Source: Oscillospiraceae bacterium
Lineage (GTDB): Bacteria; Bacillota; Clostridia; Oscillospirales; Ruminococcaceae
Reading direction: 5' to 3'
Length of the DNA stretch: 27,715 nt
Assembly (NCBI GenBank): GCA_022511485.1
Contig: JAFLUJ010000006.1
Span: 1 to 27,715 of the forward strand
Below, piece by piece: positions 27,688-27,715 of this stretch. Every line of letters begins with the position of its first letter. The stretch's first letter is position 1. Under the pieces are notes generated by a model. It was not told where the DNA came from. It saw only the letters and a program-made list of their open reading frames with translations, and made no database searches. A program made the translations under genes and the position numbers.

Positions 27688-27715
27688 ACCCCTTTCCAAA
27701 GACTTTGTTCTATTT

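Overview
The window looks like chromosome from an anaerobic, low-to-moderate GC Firmicute of the Clostridia, most likely a Ruminococcus-type Oscillospiraceae (inference). Reasons: the origin-proximal set mnmE, mnmG, rsmG, parA, parB; a spoVAC gene; a YjfB-family motility protein; glycogen phosphorylase and GH27 glycosidase genes; strong AGGAGG ribosome sites; and sharp sigma-A promoters (TTGACA-17-TATAAT) before most transcription units. No rRNA, tRNA, CRISPR array, insertion sequence or prophage was seen.

Region 1 (1-5060) is accessory. Two tandem type I toxin-antitoxin units (small hydrophobic peptide plus convergent antisense RNA) lie at 1-600. A third, inverted copy at 2597-2748 keeps the antitoxin RNA and its consensus promoter but has lost the toxin. 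Between them sits a surface-protein cassette: a single-pass membrane protein (882-1712) and a secreted protein (1813-2469), preceded by a sigma-28-type promoter. After an Rpn-family nuclease gene (2848-3705, minus) comes a second single-pass protein (3915-4517) whose ectodomain resembles the first. A lone spoVAC follows.

Region 2 (5200-8000): hicAB toxin-antitoxin with a perfect operator palindrome, a PP2C phosphatase, yjfB behind a second copy of the sigma-28-type promoter, and a cysteine-rich repeat protein.

Region 3 (8170-11760): an envelope operon with a membrane-anchored NodB-type deacetylase, a bactofilin carrying a long GGYPGSA-type repeat domain, and a four-TM protein of unknown function.

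Region 4 (11760-17700): an ABC-2 exporter (ATPase plus permease), glycogen phosphorylase and a cytoplasmic GH27 glycosidase, each with its own promoter and terminator.

Region 5 (17630-27715) is the chromosome-segregation and tRNA-modification block. parA-parB run on plus and face rsmG, a zinc-ribbon membrane protein gene and mnmG on minus; mnmE is further along on minus. Two perfect parS palindromes bracket the block and several degenerate ParB-box-like sites lie between and beside them. An AT-rich insert (23.5-26.1 kb), holding a membrane protein, an M50-like membrane protease and a second Rpn paralogue, separates mnmG and a GNAT gene from mnmE.

The items most worth following up are: a perfectly placed internal ribosome site in both rpn genes that would make a small C-terminal protein; the type I TA copies flanking the surface cassette; the shared sigma-28-type promoters; the 70-bp-spaced ParB-box repeats; and the bactofilin/deacetylase operon.
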